In this document: one piece after another, positions 1 through 11,500 of the stretch
Position numbering within the stretch: position 1 is the stretch's first letter
Layout of the letters: every line of letters begins with the position of its first letter
Source of the DNA: Nannochloropsis oceanica
Lineage: Eukaryota; Sar; Eustigmatophyceae; Eustigmatales; Monodopsidaceae
Direction of reading: 5' to 3'
DNA: 64,000 nucleotides
Assembly (NCBI GenBank): GCA_004519485.1
Contig: CP038128.1
Coordinates: 885,001-949,000 of the forward strand
Position numbers and translations under genes: made by a program
Notes under the pieces: generated by a model
The model's database searches: none
Told to the model about the DNA's origin: nothing
Seen by the model: the letters and a program-made list of their open reading frames with translations, nothing else

Positions 1-47
1 CATAATAAAAAACAATTTGCGGATTCCGTATATATTGCAGGTTTTTC

Positions 48-2183
48 TTACACCAGGTTAGGCCATACGTTTCGTCCTCCGCCACCGTAGGCATAGAAGT
101 GCGGGGCCAGCTCCATCAACCAAAGGGGCTGGATACGAGAACAATCCCGCAAGAAAGGTTCGGTGGTTAGAACGACGTCATGAAAAACGACCCATTCTGC
201 CGGTGTCCCATACTTGGCCAGCACAGAAGCCGGGTGGAGGGCCACAGGGTGCTCCCCTCGCACCGTGAAATACCTTCCGTCGCTCTGAAGCCGTGCCGCA
301 TTAAAAAAAAATCCTGCCACGATGCACCGGCGCAGAGCCTCGGTGTCCTCGCAGCACGAAGCAAAGACACTGCCGGCTGGCTTGTATCTCTCCAAGTATT
401 TTCGGAGCTGGCCTCGAATCTCTCTCGCGCGGGCTAGGCTGCGTGGATTAATAAAGCGCTCTGTGCACCACTCCATGGACCGGCCTGCCTCTTCCCATGC
501 TCGATAGATATGCAGCAGCGTCAGATGATCTCCCTCACGTTGAGCCAAATCGGACATGGACTCTTCCTGAAGCGCCCGGCTCTCGCGGCCCTTGGGGCTC
601 GTCCACAAGTTCTGGACTTGGAGGAGGGCCACTACCGTCAATGCCTCTTCCGTGCAGTGGAAATCAAATGAAGCTAGCAACACCTTGGCCAAGCGAGGTT
701 CTACCGGGAACTCGGCCATTTTCTCTCCAAGCTCCGAGCTGAGATGGCAGCGATCGTCCAGCGCGCCCAGGGCGTACAGCAGCTCTAGGCCACGCATCAT
801 AGCTTCGGCCGAGGGCTGCGAAATGAAGTCAAAGCTCATGACCTCGTCGATCCCCAGCGCCTTGAGCTGCAGAATCATCCAAGCCAAGTTGCTCCGCTGT
901 ACCTCGGGCAAAGTATGAGCAGGTAGTTTTATGAAAGCCTCCTCGGTGTACAACCGCATACATTTCCCCGGTCCCGTGCGGCCTGCTCGACCGGCGCGTT
1001 GTGCGGCGCTGGCCTTGGAGATGGGCGTGGTGACGAGGGATTCAAATCCCGTCCGCACGTCATACACAGGAAGTTTGACAAATCCTGTATCTACAATAAA
1101 ACGGACTCCTTCAATGGTCAAAGAAGTCTCGGCGATGTTGGTGGCAAAAAGGACCTTGCGCTCAACGTGTCGTGGGGCAGGCCCCAGAGCTTTCATCTGC
1201 AGGTGCTGCGGCAGGGAGGCGTACAGAGGCAGAACCAGCACCGCATCTTCCACTCCGTAGCCCAGGCCCCCCAACTGTTCTTTTGTGTTGGTGACAGCTT
1301 GGTCTATCTCTTCCATGCCTGGCAAAAAGACGAGAATGTCCCCCCTGCCCTCTCCTTGCACGATGGAGAGAACCGCCTCGACGGCCGCCCGCAAGTAGTT
1401 CCGCGCCGGCTTTTCCATGTACAATACGTCTACGGCATGTTGTCGCCCCATAATGCTTATGATGGTGGCGTCGTGTGTGCCAATGGCTTGGTTGTCTGCC
1501 TTGTTGCTGATGCTGCCACCACTATGGGTATGCGTCTCAAAATAGTCCCGAAACGCCTCTGCGTCGGCCGTGGCGGACGAGATGATGATGCGAAGTTCGG
1601 GCCGGCGCTTGCGCACTTTTTTCAACAAACCTAAAAGCACATCGGTGTACATGCTGCGTTCATGGGCCTCGTCGAGCATGATGACCGAATAGGCTGAAAG
1701 CAAGGGGTCATAAAGCGTCTCCCTCAACAGCAGGCCGTCCGTCACGAATTTAATGGCCGTGCGCGTCCCAGCCTCATCCACACGACTGTCAAACCGTACG
1801 ACATAGCCCACTTGTTGTCCTAGTATGCAACCCATCTCTTGAGCCACGCGTGAGGCCACAGTAACGGCCGCCACGCGGCGGGGCTGTGTGCAGAGTACTA
1901 CCCTCCCACCATGAGTCCACCCCCCTTCGTGCAAATACTGCGGTACCTGCGTAGACTTGCCCGAGCCCGTCTCACCTACCAGAACCAGCGTACGGTAGCG
2001 CTCCAGTGCATACAAAATGCCGGATCGAGCCTGAGCAATTGGCAACTGCAGACGTTGCTGCTTGAGAGGGAGCTTGCTGCGAGGGTTGTACCCCAGGGTG
2101 CTGCTAGCACCCGCTTCCGACAACCCCACCGGCCGCTCCTCTCTCAGCCTTGGTGCCGCGGCTCCCGGCTTCCAGAACGTCAT
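48..2183 (-). CDS. DHX35: DEAH-box RNA helicase, DHX35-like
   Basis: Single uninterrupted frame of 711 residues from an ATG. It is an ATP-dependent RNA helicase of the DEAH/RHA family, which remodel RNA-protein complexes such as spliceosomes. Motif I GETGSGKST lies at residues 70-78, DEAH at 171-174, SAT at 203-205 and motif VI QRAGRAGR at 395-402, followed by the winged-helix, ratchet and OB-fold part usual in the family. The N-terminus (FWKPG, then EER, YNP and a QQR..LPI stretch before the helicase core) resembles animal DHX35, and 711 residues is close to its usual length; that is why I prefer DHX35 over other DEAH members. DHX35 is found in late spliceosomal complexes. No intron is needed. 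It is divergent to the RING gene on its right. The family is certain; the DHX35 subgroup is likely. Confidence 0.9.
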   Translation of the reverse strand: MTFWKPGAAAPRLREERPVGLSEAGASSTLGYNPRSKLPLKQQRLQLPIAQARSGILYALERYRTLVLVGETGSGKSTQVPQYLHEGGWTHGGRVVLCTQPRRVAAVTVASRVAQEMGCILGQQVGYVVRFDSRVDEAGTRTAIKFVTDGLLLRETLYDPLLSAYSVIMLDEAHERSMYTDVLLGLLKKVRKRRPELRIIISSATADAEAFRDYFETHTHSGGSISNKADNQAIGTHDATIISIMGRQHAVDVLYMEKPARNYLRAAVEAVLSIVQGEGRGDILVFLPGMEEIDQAVTNTKEQLGGLGYGVEDAVLVLPLYASLPQHLQMKALGPAPRHVERKVLFATNIAETSLTIEGVRFIVDTGFVKLPVYDVRTGFESLVTTPISKASAAQRAGRAGRTGPGKCMRLYTEEAFIKLPAHTLPEVQRSNLAWMILQLKALGIDEVMSFDFISQPSAEAMMRGLELLYALGALDDRCHLSSELGEKMAEFPVEPRLAKVLLASFDFHCTEEALTVVALLQVQNLWTSPKGRESRALQEESMSDLAQREGDHLTLLHIYRAWEEAGRSMEWCTERFINPRSLARAREIRGQLRKYLERYKPAGSVFASCCEDTEALRRCIVAGFFFNAARLQSDGRYFTVRGEHPVALHPASVLAKYGTPAEWVVFHDVVLTTEPFLRDCSRIQPLWLMELAPHFYAYGGGGRNVWPNLV

Positions 2184-2770
2184 GACCGCGCCTGTGATGT
2201 ATTGTGTTGGTGGTGTGGGTGAGATGAGAGGTCGATGGATACTATAATGCTCAAACTCCTAAGCGTACTGCAAGGCACATGTTGGACGTCTCCTTCTCAA
2301 ACAAGTAGCGCCCCTGATTGCCGCCGATTCGCCCGCTGTCTCTCTTTTCACGCCCGACGTTTGCATGAGCACGAAGCGGCGGGAACTTGCCCAGACGAGT
2401 GTTTGGAGGAGGACAGAATTGTGACACGGGTTGGGGCACTGAAGCCCTCTCGCCCTTTTTTTCTCTTCCCCCTTTGCTTATCGCTCTCTCGTACATGAGA
2501 GCTGCTGAGCGTGTGCATGAATCCCTCAGAGCCAAGACTACAAGCATGCGCACACACGCTCTAAAGATTGAGGACACTGTTCCCATGCCCTTGGACATGA
2601 TGGCATTTCCTCAACTTGCCTTTTAGACGCTCAAGCTTCGCTCCTCCCATCCCACCCCTACCTCCCCCTGAATCCACCGTCCACCAAGGCACCCTCTTCT
2701 TTGTTCCATCCACCCATCTGTCCCTCAAACAACACAGGGCAAGCACTACGGGGTCGACGGGAAGCGGAGA
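2184..2770. other. Divergent intergenic region
   Basis: This 587-bp stretch lies between two divergently transcribed genes and presumably holds both promoters and 5' UTRs. Its right half is pyrimidine-rich. I see no convincing coding exon or RNA gene. Confidence 0.6.
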
Positions 2771-4448
2771 TGAATGACGCCGTCGCCACGGAGCTGGAGC
2801 TATTGCGTGGCAATTTTTACGACGATGGCTTGCTAATCGAGGAGAGGTCGTCGGAGGAGGAGGAGGACGGCAGCGGCGGTGGAAATGGGGGAAAAGAGGC
2901 AAGGTTTTGTCCATCAGGGGTCAACATTCCTTTTTATTTTACACTTACCACTCTTCATCCGCTAGTTGCTCCAGGGATCTCATACCCCCATCATCCGTTC
3001 ACCCTCCCTTCCTCACTCTCTCCTGCCTTTCCCTCTACCCAAGCAACCAAATCAAGATTTCCTTTATCTGTCAACCACGCACCAAAAATCCCCTCCCTCT
3101 AATCTTTCCTCACTTCGTTTCCCTCTCTCTCACTCCTCCTTCCCTTTTACAGAAAGACTTCGTCGAGATCTCCCTACTCTGTCGGCCACGCACGGCCGGC
3201 CGCGTCGAAGAGGAGTTGGTTCAAGCCCGACTGGTGCTAGTGCTGGATAAGGTAAGGAGGGATGGAGGAAGGAATGGATAGATGGAGGGAACGGGTGTAA
3301 GTGTGGACGTGCTTGCTGTTTCAAGACGCATTCATTCCTCTCTTCTAATCTCCCCTTTTTCTTCCCTCCCTCCCTCTCCCCCCCCCCTTCTCCTCCCTCC
3401 CTTCCTCCCTCCCGTCTGTCCGGCCTCTCCATTCTCCCAGACCAGCTATCCCTCCCTCCCTCCCGCCTTCTCCCTCCCCTTCACCCCCGGCCTGGGCGAC
3501 GACGAGGTAGCCCAGGTGCACTCGAGGATAACCAACGTGTGGCGCGGCCTTTATGGAGAGAGGGAGGGCGAGGAGGGGAAGGAGGAAGGGGAGGAGGAAG
3601 GGGTCCTGGGCTGCTTGCCTTTATTGGAGGCAGCCACAGACGCGCTGGACGAGCTGAATCAAAAAGTCGTGTGTTCGATATGCCTCATGCCCCTGCTAGG
3701 AAGGGAGGGCGGGGGGGAGGGAGGGGTGATGAGGACGGAGGGGTGCTATCACTGCTTTCATGTGGGATGTCTGTCCGAATGGTGGGCAAGGAGGGAGAGG
3801 GCGGATAGGGAAGGCAGAAAGGAGGGAGGAGGTGGAGGAGTGTGGGGGGGACGGGTGCAGACTCTGCAGGTGAGGAAGGAGGGAAGGAGGGAAGGAGGGA
3901 AGAAGGAAAGGAGCGTGGATGTCGTCTGTGCCATCGCCTTGCATTCATGCACTTGCCCCCCTTTCTTCCCTCTTCAACCAACCAGCGCCTTCTCGCCCGG
4001 CGACGTGGAGAGAAGGAGGAGGAGGAGCACGCCCTTTGCGTCTGTCAGTCCCGCTTGGACGAGGTTGCCGCCTTCCTCCTCAGGTGCGATTCTCGTATTC
4101 CCTGCCCCCCCCCTCCCCCCTTGCCAACACTCACGAGGACACGCCCCTCGTCCGCCCCCCCCCCTCTCCCCCTTCCTTCCCTCCGTTCATTACTTCGCCC
4201 CTCCCTCCCTCCAGCCCTGACCTCGACAGCGAAATCCGCAGCGCCTTTCAAAAGGATCTCTCGGAGGAAGAGAGGCGGAAACGACAGCTCCGTCTCGCCA
4301 TTAAATCCACTGGCACCAAAGTGCTTCAGGTACGCCCTCCCTCCCTCCCTTCCACCAGTCGTTCTTGTCGCTCAACATCCACCCCTCCCTCCCTTTCTCC
4401 CTTCCTCTCTTTCTCCCGCCACAATTTTTTAAGAGACAATCAAATTGA
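2771..4448 (+). CDS. RWD-RING E3 ubiquitin ligase, RNF25-like (multi-exon)
   Basis: Multi-exon gene starting at ATG 2771. The N-terminus and the next two exons look like an RWD domain (acidic start, then a YP..P region ending in GLGDDEV). A RING follows: CSIC, then CYHCFH and VGC. This order and the spacing match RNF25 (AO7), a ubiquitin ligase. Exons I can phase are 3153-3251, 3441-3869, probably 3911-4083 (or only 3986-4083), and 4215-4329. The exon 1 donor (about 2900-2921) and the last exon are unresolved; a possible last exon from 4359 stops at 4448. The final RING cysteine pair (CRLC, codons at 3920-3931) is in the frame of the exon ending at 4083, not that of the preceding exon. A 41-bp GT-AG intron at 3870-3910 would join them. 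The introns are extremely rich in CCCT/GGGA repeats. Family likely, exact model uncertain. Confidence 0.65.
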
Positions 4449-4700
4449 AAGACTAGAGAAAGCCTTACTGCATCAATTCAATATACCAAGAACGGAGGCA
4501 ATGCCACACAAGTCTTAATTCGCGGCCTAACATTAATTAGAAATTACTTGGGAACGCCAAATGCACAACACGGAGGTAAAAGACATACCAAGTCACGTGG
4601 TGAAATATGTAGACCTGATTCTTTTTTATCTTTTGTGCGACAGGTCAAGTGGCGGGGTGGTGCTTGGGAAAAACATAAAGGCGAAAATCGTAAATATTTT

Positions 4701-4728
4701 GGTATGTGCCCGTTGCAGGGCACATACC
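4701..4728. repeat. Perfect hairpin, 11-bp arms
   Basis: GGTATGTGCCC at 4701-4711 is the exact reverse complement of GGGCACATACC at 4718-4728, with a 6-nt loop between. A second hairpin follows 26 bp later. Function unknown; it could be part of a small foldback element or an RNA structure. Confidence 0.7.
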
Positions 4729-4754
4729 ATGTGTTGGAGATATACCAAAAGGTA

Positions 4755-4781
4755 CACCTGGCAATGATTAATTGCCAGGTG
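4755..4781. repeat. Perfect hairpin, 11-bp arms
   Basis: CACCTGGCAAT (4755-4765) and ATTGCCAGGTG (4771-4781) are exact reverse complements around a 5-nt loop. A run of T follows at once, so the site resembles an intrinsic-terminator shape, although such terminators are not expected in nuclear DNA. Confidence 0.7.
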
Positions 4782-5042
4782 ATCTTTTTTGCATGATAGC
4801 AACTATAGAATTGGACACAGAAGAAGGTATCCTGCTTTTCTGGCCGCACATTCTCAGGATCCCTTGGGGAGAACGGAAAGGCCAGGCTCGAAGTTGTCGA
4901 ATCTTTCGGTGATTCCAGCGCGTGCGTGCATCTGCTTTTCCGTTGGGTGGTATGTGCGCCCTCGGCAAGGCAGGCGCTACCCGAAAGTCCTAGAAAGGAA
5001 AGTCCCGTCGTCTTTTAAGTCAACAACCCACGTATACGGTCT

Positions 5043-5112
5043 TGGATGACAGCCAAGCAGAAACAAAGCATATATACACGGCCGTGGATGAAAGCCATGC
5101 AGAAACAAAGCA
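5043..5112. repeat. Short tandem duplication, 42-bp period
   Basis: The word TGGATGA.AGCCA.GCAGAA followed by ACAAAGCAT occurs at about 5043 and again at about 5085 with only a few differences. Two copies only; function unknown. Confidence 0.6.
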
Positions 5113-5260
5113 TGGTATGAAATCTGGCCTGTGCGTCAGATAATGTGAGCACATCCCGCCCCAAATCCGAACGAATCGCCGAGCTGCCCCCAAGGAAAGT
5201 GCATTCGTTGACTCTTCCTCTCTTCTTCTACAAAAAATAGTTTGACAAGCTTTTTGTGAC

Positions 5261-6460
5261 ATTCTGGGACGAGGGATGCGTATTTGGGCATTGGCTTCAG
5301 GCTAGTCCAGGCGAGTTGTTACATGTTGGACAACAGCTCCTACACTACCATGATGGTAGATTCCCAGGTGCAGTAGAATGTTTTCCCCTCCTCCCAAGAA
5401 CCGAGGCAAGCGTGCGTGGCACATGGCTGTTTTGTTTACTGCCGCCGCACCCACCTACCCCCCCCCCCCTCCGTTCCCTCCTTCCTACCCACCCATGCGC
5501 CACACACCACACACCCACAGCTGATTCCCCCGCGCGTCAGCCTGGAGGTGAACGACAGTATCGTGGCCACACCAAAGGGACAGGAGGGCGCCGAGGCAGG
5601 CGTGCGTGGCACGCGGCTGTTTTGTTTACTGCCGCCGCACCCACCTATTCTCCCCCCCCCTCCGTTCCCTCCTTTCTACCCACCCATTCACCGCGACTGC
5701 AACTTACATTTTGCCATTGTGCCAAGGACAACACCACAACCTCCATTAGAGCCGTCACAATTCCTCTCTATTTCATCCCCTCCCCCCCCCCCCCCCCCTC
5801 CTCAAACCACAGACAAAGGTACACCTCGATTGCGGGCAGCGTCTCAACCCAATTGCGAGAAGGGCAGAAGAGGAGAAGGAGGTGAAGGAGGAGAAGGGAG
5901 GTGGTGGAGGAGGAGGAGGAGGAGGAGGAGGAGGAGGTGGGTGGATGCGGAGTGTTGTGGAGAGGAGGCTGATAATTTGGAGGACGGCATGCGGTTGGCT
6001 TCGGAGGTTTTCCGTGTCGTTTGTTGTGGGTCTGCTTGCTGTTGTTTTTCTTCTTAGCCTCCCTTTTTCTTCTTCAGCCTTCTCAAAAGAGGGGAGGAAA
6101 AGAGACGAACAAGAAAGCCTTGAGGAGACGAAATTAAAGTGGAAAATCCTAAGAGAAGAAGAGAAGAAGACTCTTCCTCCTTTAAGAGGAATCCTCGAAA
6201 CATCTTATCCCAGAAGAAGAAGAGGAGGCGGATGCGGGAGGAGGACGAGGACGAGGAAGAGGAGGTCACGGGCGAGCCATCTGAGGACTGTACTGGTGTG
6301 ACACCTGTGAACAGTTCGTGTCCCGTGACGGCAATGGGGCACGTAGTATTCTGTGGGTGTACAGGAGTATGGTCCGTGGGGAAGCTCGTCCCCATGATCT
6401 TCGGTTTGGTCAACCGCGGCAGGATATGCGGACACTCTATGTGTAGCCTTCCTCGCTGAC
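5261..6460 (+). other. Unresolved region with exon-like pieces
   Basis: Several plus-strand pieces look coding and have splice-like ends: about 5319-5371 (YMLDNSSYTTMMVDSQ, then a donor), about 5520-5589 (LIPPRVSLEVNDSIVATPKG), and a longer stretch at 5880-6300 with one hydrophobic segment and a highly charged tail. They are separated by pyrimidine-rich spacers, two of which are copies of each other (about 5408-5495 and 5598-5688). I could not join them into a convincing protein or assign a family. A (GGA)n run at about 5905-5940 and poly-C at about 5779-5799 complicate the region. It may be a small multi-exon membrane protein gene or a decaying one. Confidence 0.25.
5408..5688. repeat. Direct duplication of a pyrimidine-rich spacer
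   Basis: A block beginning GCGTGCGTGGCAC, followed by GGCTGTTTTGTTTACTGCCG and a C-rich tract, occurs at about 5408-5495 and again about 190 bp later at 5598-5688, nearly identical. Between the copies is an exon-like piece ending in a splice-like site, so the copies look like duplicated introns. Confidence 0.7.
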
Positions 6461-6500
6461 CTCCTCTTTTATCCTCCTTCCCCTTCTCCTCCTGGCCCTG

Positions 6501-6667
6501 TGTGGGCCGTCCGGGGACTTTGCCAGGTCAAAAAAACTGTCAAAGTCGCTAGAAAGACTCGGACGAGGAATAGGGGATGACAACAATTTCTTGTTGGAAG
6601 GCTCCCCCTCGTATGCAAGTCCTCGAAGACGTCAGGTTGCATGCGATAGTTCTAGAGAGATGTAGGA
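6501..6667 (+). repeat. Dispersed repeat, copy 1
   Basis: This ~167-bp segment starts TGTGGGCCGTCCGGGGAC and ends near GTTCTAGAGAGATGTAGGA. A reverse-complement copy of similar length lies at 28574-28745, about 22 kb away. Similarity stops sharply on both sides, as expected for a mobile or dispersed element. It has no coding capacity and no obvious terminal inverted repeat, so I cannot name the class. Confidence 0.75.
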
Positions 6668-6768
6668 GCGCTCGAAAGAACTATCCAGGCCGACACTCTA
6701 TTCTATTGTCTATTGCTATTGTGGAGAGAAACACACTGTCATGGACAGGGCGCTCAGATATTATGCAC

Positions 6769-7550
6769 TTAATCCCGCGACAAAAAAACCTCCTGCCTCG
6801 ACTTCTTGGAGCTTTCGTCCACATGATCAAGCATTGCATTTGCACCATGCCAACGCCCCTGCATCTGGTCATATTCCTCTTCGTCCTGCACGTAGTGATG
6901 TCTCTGTCGCCTGCGATCTGTGCCTTCGAGTCTTCGGCTGCAACCACCATCCGCAGGTGAGTGACTAGCTGGATGGTGGGGGAGGATTCGTCGTTCGACA
7001 AGAAGTACATATAGCAAGCAACCTTACGCCGTTACCGGACTTGAACAGTTTGTTCACTTGCACCGCCATTTCCCTGCGGTCAGCTAGCGGCTTGCTGCGC
7101 CCCAGGGGAAGAGGGAGAGGCGACAGCTTGCCACGATTGCTGGGTCGGTCTTCTACCTTTGCGTGCCTCCTATACCCACCTATGCCATGGGGGTCTGATC
7201 TAATTTTATCATGGTGCTGCACCTGTATTTTTCTTAGGACAGACGCCTTCCACATGCATCTCTAGCATGGTAGGTGGGTGTATGTAGTCTCTGCTGTTTT
7301 CCTCTACCCACCTCCTCTTCGCGTGTTACCAATTCTCCCCCACGCCCGAGACAAACAACCCATTCCTTGGCACAAGCTTTGTCTACACAGCAATAGACAC
7401 AAAACTTCTTGACTGGAATGGGTAAGAACGAAATTAGATTCCTTTCAATAACAAACCACATGGAAGCTAATCCCTCTTCCTTGCGGCGGTCGGAAGGATA
7501 AATTCTTTTTCTAGAGATGAGCTCGCGTTCATACTTGCCCGACACCCGAT
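6769..7550 (-). CDS. Unrecognised candidate multi-exon gene
   Basis: Three minus-strand pieces have coding-like composition. One near 7545-7470 reads KYERELISRKRIYPSDRRKEE. One at about 7210-7050 ends LADRREMAVQVNKLFKS before a GTAACG donor at about 7030. A last one ends at a stop at 6769 and carries EEEYDQMQGRW and DHVDESSKKSRQEVFLSRD. A CAG acceptor just inside 6975 would keep the frame between the last two. I do not recognise the family, and the start and exon joins are uncertain. Confidence 0.25.
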
Positions 7551-8537
<987 letters not shown>

Positions 8538-11500
8538 CTACAGTCCGCCTTCCTCCTTGAGCACGCGACACGCCTCCACCAGCATGTCCGCCGCCTGCCA
8601 TCCCTTCCTCGCTTGAATATTAATGGGATGATGCGGCGGCACCCCCAAGCGATTCGTGAGCAGCCCTTCCACTTTCTGTAAACAGCCCAGCTTGCTTGCA
8701 TCCAGCGCCGGTTCCACACGGAGGGGTATGCTGGCAAGGAAGGAAAGTGAAAGGAGGAATTTCGCCTGCACGGCCGGGTAATTCACACCCCTCTTGACGG
8801 TGGAGGGTTGAACAGTCGCCACTAGTACGGCCGAGCAATGAGGCAGGCGAATGTGTGGAGCCCCCCCCCCTCCACTCTGTCCATGGTCGAACCGACAGGT
8901 CGTGCACGCGCCGTACAAGCATTCCTCCACCCATGCCTCTGAGCGGACTGCCGCCTCACCCACCACCAAGGTGCAGGGATAGACAGCTTCCAGCCGTGCC
9001 ACTGCCTCCATGAGCAGATGTGTCCGACCCAATAAACGCTCTAATCGTGCCAACGCCCCTGGAACATCAGCGACATCCACACACAGGCTCTTCCACGACC
9101 AGCACTGCATCCCCTGAGCCCACAAGGCGTGCGCATGCTTACCTGTCACCGTAGTGGCTATAGAGGAAGGCGGGGGGGGAGGGGGCTCCATGGACGTAAA
9201 TATTGTCAAGCTCCGCAGGGTATGAAGGAGAAGGGTGCGGCTGTTGGGGCCGCACATTATGCGGCCAATTTGCTCGCGATTATTTCGGCCGGGGGCGGGG
9301 GGCATGTGCGTGACTTGTGCGTCTGTCACCACCACTTTTTCAGAGGCACCGGTGCCATTTCCCTTAAGCAGGAGGCGCACTTCCGTCCGGGAACCATCGG
9401 GGTGGGCGCATGCGAAAGATAGCTCTTCATTTGTCAACACCAAAGGCTGCCACAGGAACAAACCCCGCAAGACACGCCCCTTTTCCTCGATAGCTTGCAC
9501 CGCCTCTGCTTCTCGATTTTTCTCCGTCAGTGCCGCGCGGATTTGTGAAATCATCTGTCGCGCGGCATCACGGGTCTTGGCTGCTTCTTTTTCCCGGAAA
9601 ACAGCCATTTTCAACGCTTCCTCATGCTTAGCCAATGCCACCGCTCGCTCAGATGCCTCTCGTTGCCGAGCTTCAAGCTCCTCCAAACGGTGCTGGCGGT
9701 CGGCATCCTTTCGTTGAGCCCGCAAGACCATACACTTGGCCTGCAGCACACCGATCGCCTCCTGGACCTCACCCTCGATGGCAGACACCCTCTCCATGTC
9801 AGCCGCTAGCTCCACGCTTCGTTTCTTCAGGGTCCCCATCTCTTGCGTCACGCGCATGCGCACCATCTGAAGCAGCTGACTCTCCAACGACTGCCACTCA
9901 AGCTCCAAACGAGGGGCCACGGCTGCGATCAATTGCTTCATCGCAACTGCTTGATCCTCGGTCCCTCCCTCCCCCTCGTTCTTAGCCGCCGAGGGTAGCG
10001 TTAAGGCCGCCAGCATAGCCTCCTGAAGGGCCTCTACATCCTGCACATCAAACTCCACCCCCTTATCCCCCGTTTTTTGCTTTCCTTCATCCCCGTCAGC
10101 CTCGATCGCCTTGCTACCGTCCACCTCGTCCCCACGCTGCAACTGGTTCAGTGCCACACTCTCACAATTCTCCAGCAATGACTCCAAGACAGCCTGCCGC
10201 AATAGAGCCACTGGCATGCCCTCCTTTTCTCCCTCCTGTTTTCCCTCCTTCATCACCCCAACTAGGCGCATGATGTTGCCCCGCTCTTGCTGGAAAGCCA
10301 CCACCCGTTGCCAGTCAAATTCAATCGGCATAGCAGTGCTCACTTCCTCGGCCTCCGCCAGAGCGGTCGCGGAGACCTCACGCAGGCTTTTGTGGCGCTT
10401 GTGGCGATCTTCCGAGGAGGTAAAAGGGGAAGAAGTGCAAGACGTGGAGGGATGTCGCTTCCTCTCTCCTGTCATCGCCGAGACCACCAAGCTGTCCGTA
10501 CTCTCAGGGTCGGCATCAGCACCAGCATCAGCATCAGCAGCGGTAGCAGGAGCGCCACGCAGGCGGCTTCCAACCACGATGTGAGCAAAGGGGGAGGAGG
10601 TCCTGTCTCCTGCCCCACTGCTGCGGCGCCGGGAAATCGTCGACCCCGTAGAGCTGCGCGTCAAGCTGCTTCGCTTCTTGCTCACTTGTCCATATTTTCC
10701 CTTTTGCTTCTGCTCTTGCTCCTCTCGATCTTTCTCCTCCTCCTCCTCCTCCTCCTCCTCCTGAGCGGGCATATCAAAAATGGCAAGCTTCTGCCCTTCC
10801 GTCTTCTCCTCCTCTTCTTCATCGTCATCATCTTCGTAATCCTCCTCCTCTCCAACATGATTGCCAGCAAAGCTGAGCGAAAAAGTGTGACCCCCTATTT
10901 TGTTGTCCAAAATGCTTGTGTGAGTGGCATCATCGCCCCCCGCACCATCCTCCTCGAAACTGTTGTCCTGCGAGTCCAGCGAGATACGGAGGTCCTCTCC
11001 ATTCGCTTTAAAGGTGGTGGTACTCGTCGGGTCATGCAGCTGCGACATCTGCTCCTCCGCGTCCGAATCCACGTCCCCCAGATTGATGTCCATCTTGGCC
11101 TTCTTCATACCACCCTGCTGTCGCTGCTGATGCTGGTGCTGGTGCTGGTGCTGGCCTCGTCCACCCTCTGCATAGTGCATCAAAGCCTGCAGGTCACCCT
11201 CCAACTCCATGGTCCTGTCCACCCTAGCAGCACCAGCAACAGCAGCAGATATCAGCGGCCGTGTGTTATGCATGAGGCTCTGAAGATTCTGCTCAAGCTC
11301 CATGGTTTCCTCCCGGACACCACCTTCTCCGCCAGCGGCAGCAGCGCCGATAATGCCCAGCTGGGACGACGTACGTTGATCCAGCGCCCGAAAGTTGCTT
11401 GGGGAAGAGGAACGGTCCTCCAGGTCTGGCATCTCTTCCTCATGGCTGGTGGTTGAGGCGCCGGATGAGCGGCGACGGCGAGAAGATGCGGTCGAGAGAG

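Larger units (their letters stand above)
4449..5260. other. Intergenic stretch with hairpins and a short tandem repeat
   Basis: AT-richer than the flanking gene. It contains two perfect inverted repeats (4701-4728 and 4755-4781) and a 42-bp direct duplication. No recognisable protein or RNA gene was seen. Confidence 0.5.

Noticed and set aside
1037-1058. tRNA B-box-like GATTCAAATCCC
   Set aside because: It lies inside the helicase coding frame and lacks a matching cloverleaf.
999-1634. Plus-strand open frame opposite the DHX35-like gene
   Set aside because: It overlaps a clear helicase frame on the other strand and has no recognisable content.
3840-3870. Sequencing frameshift in the G run of the RING gene as the cause of the missing cysteine pair
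   Set aside because: A one-base change would give CRLC near 3856-3868, but the downstream exons would then be out of phase; the 41-bp intron explains all exons without an error.
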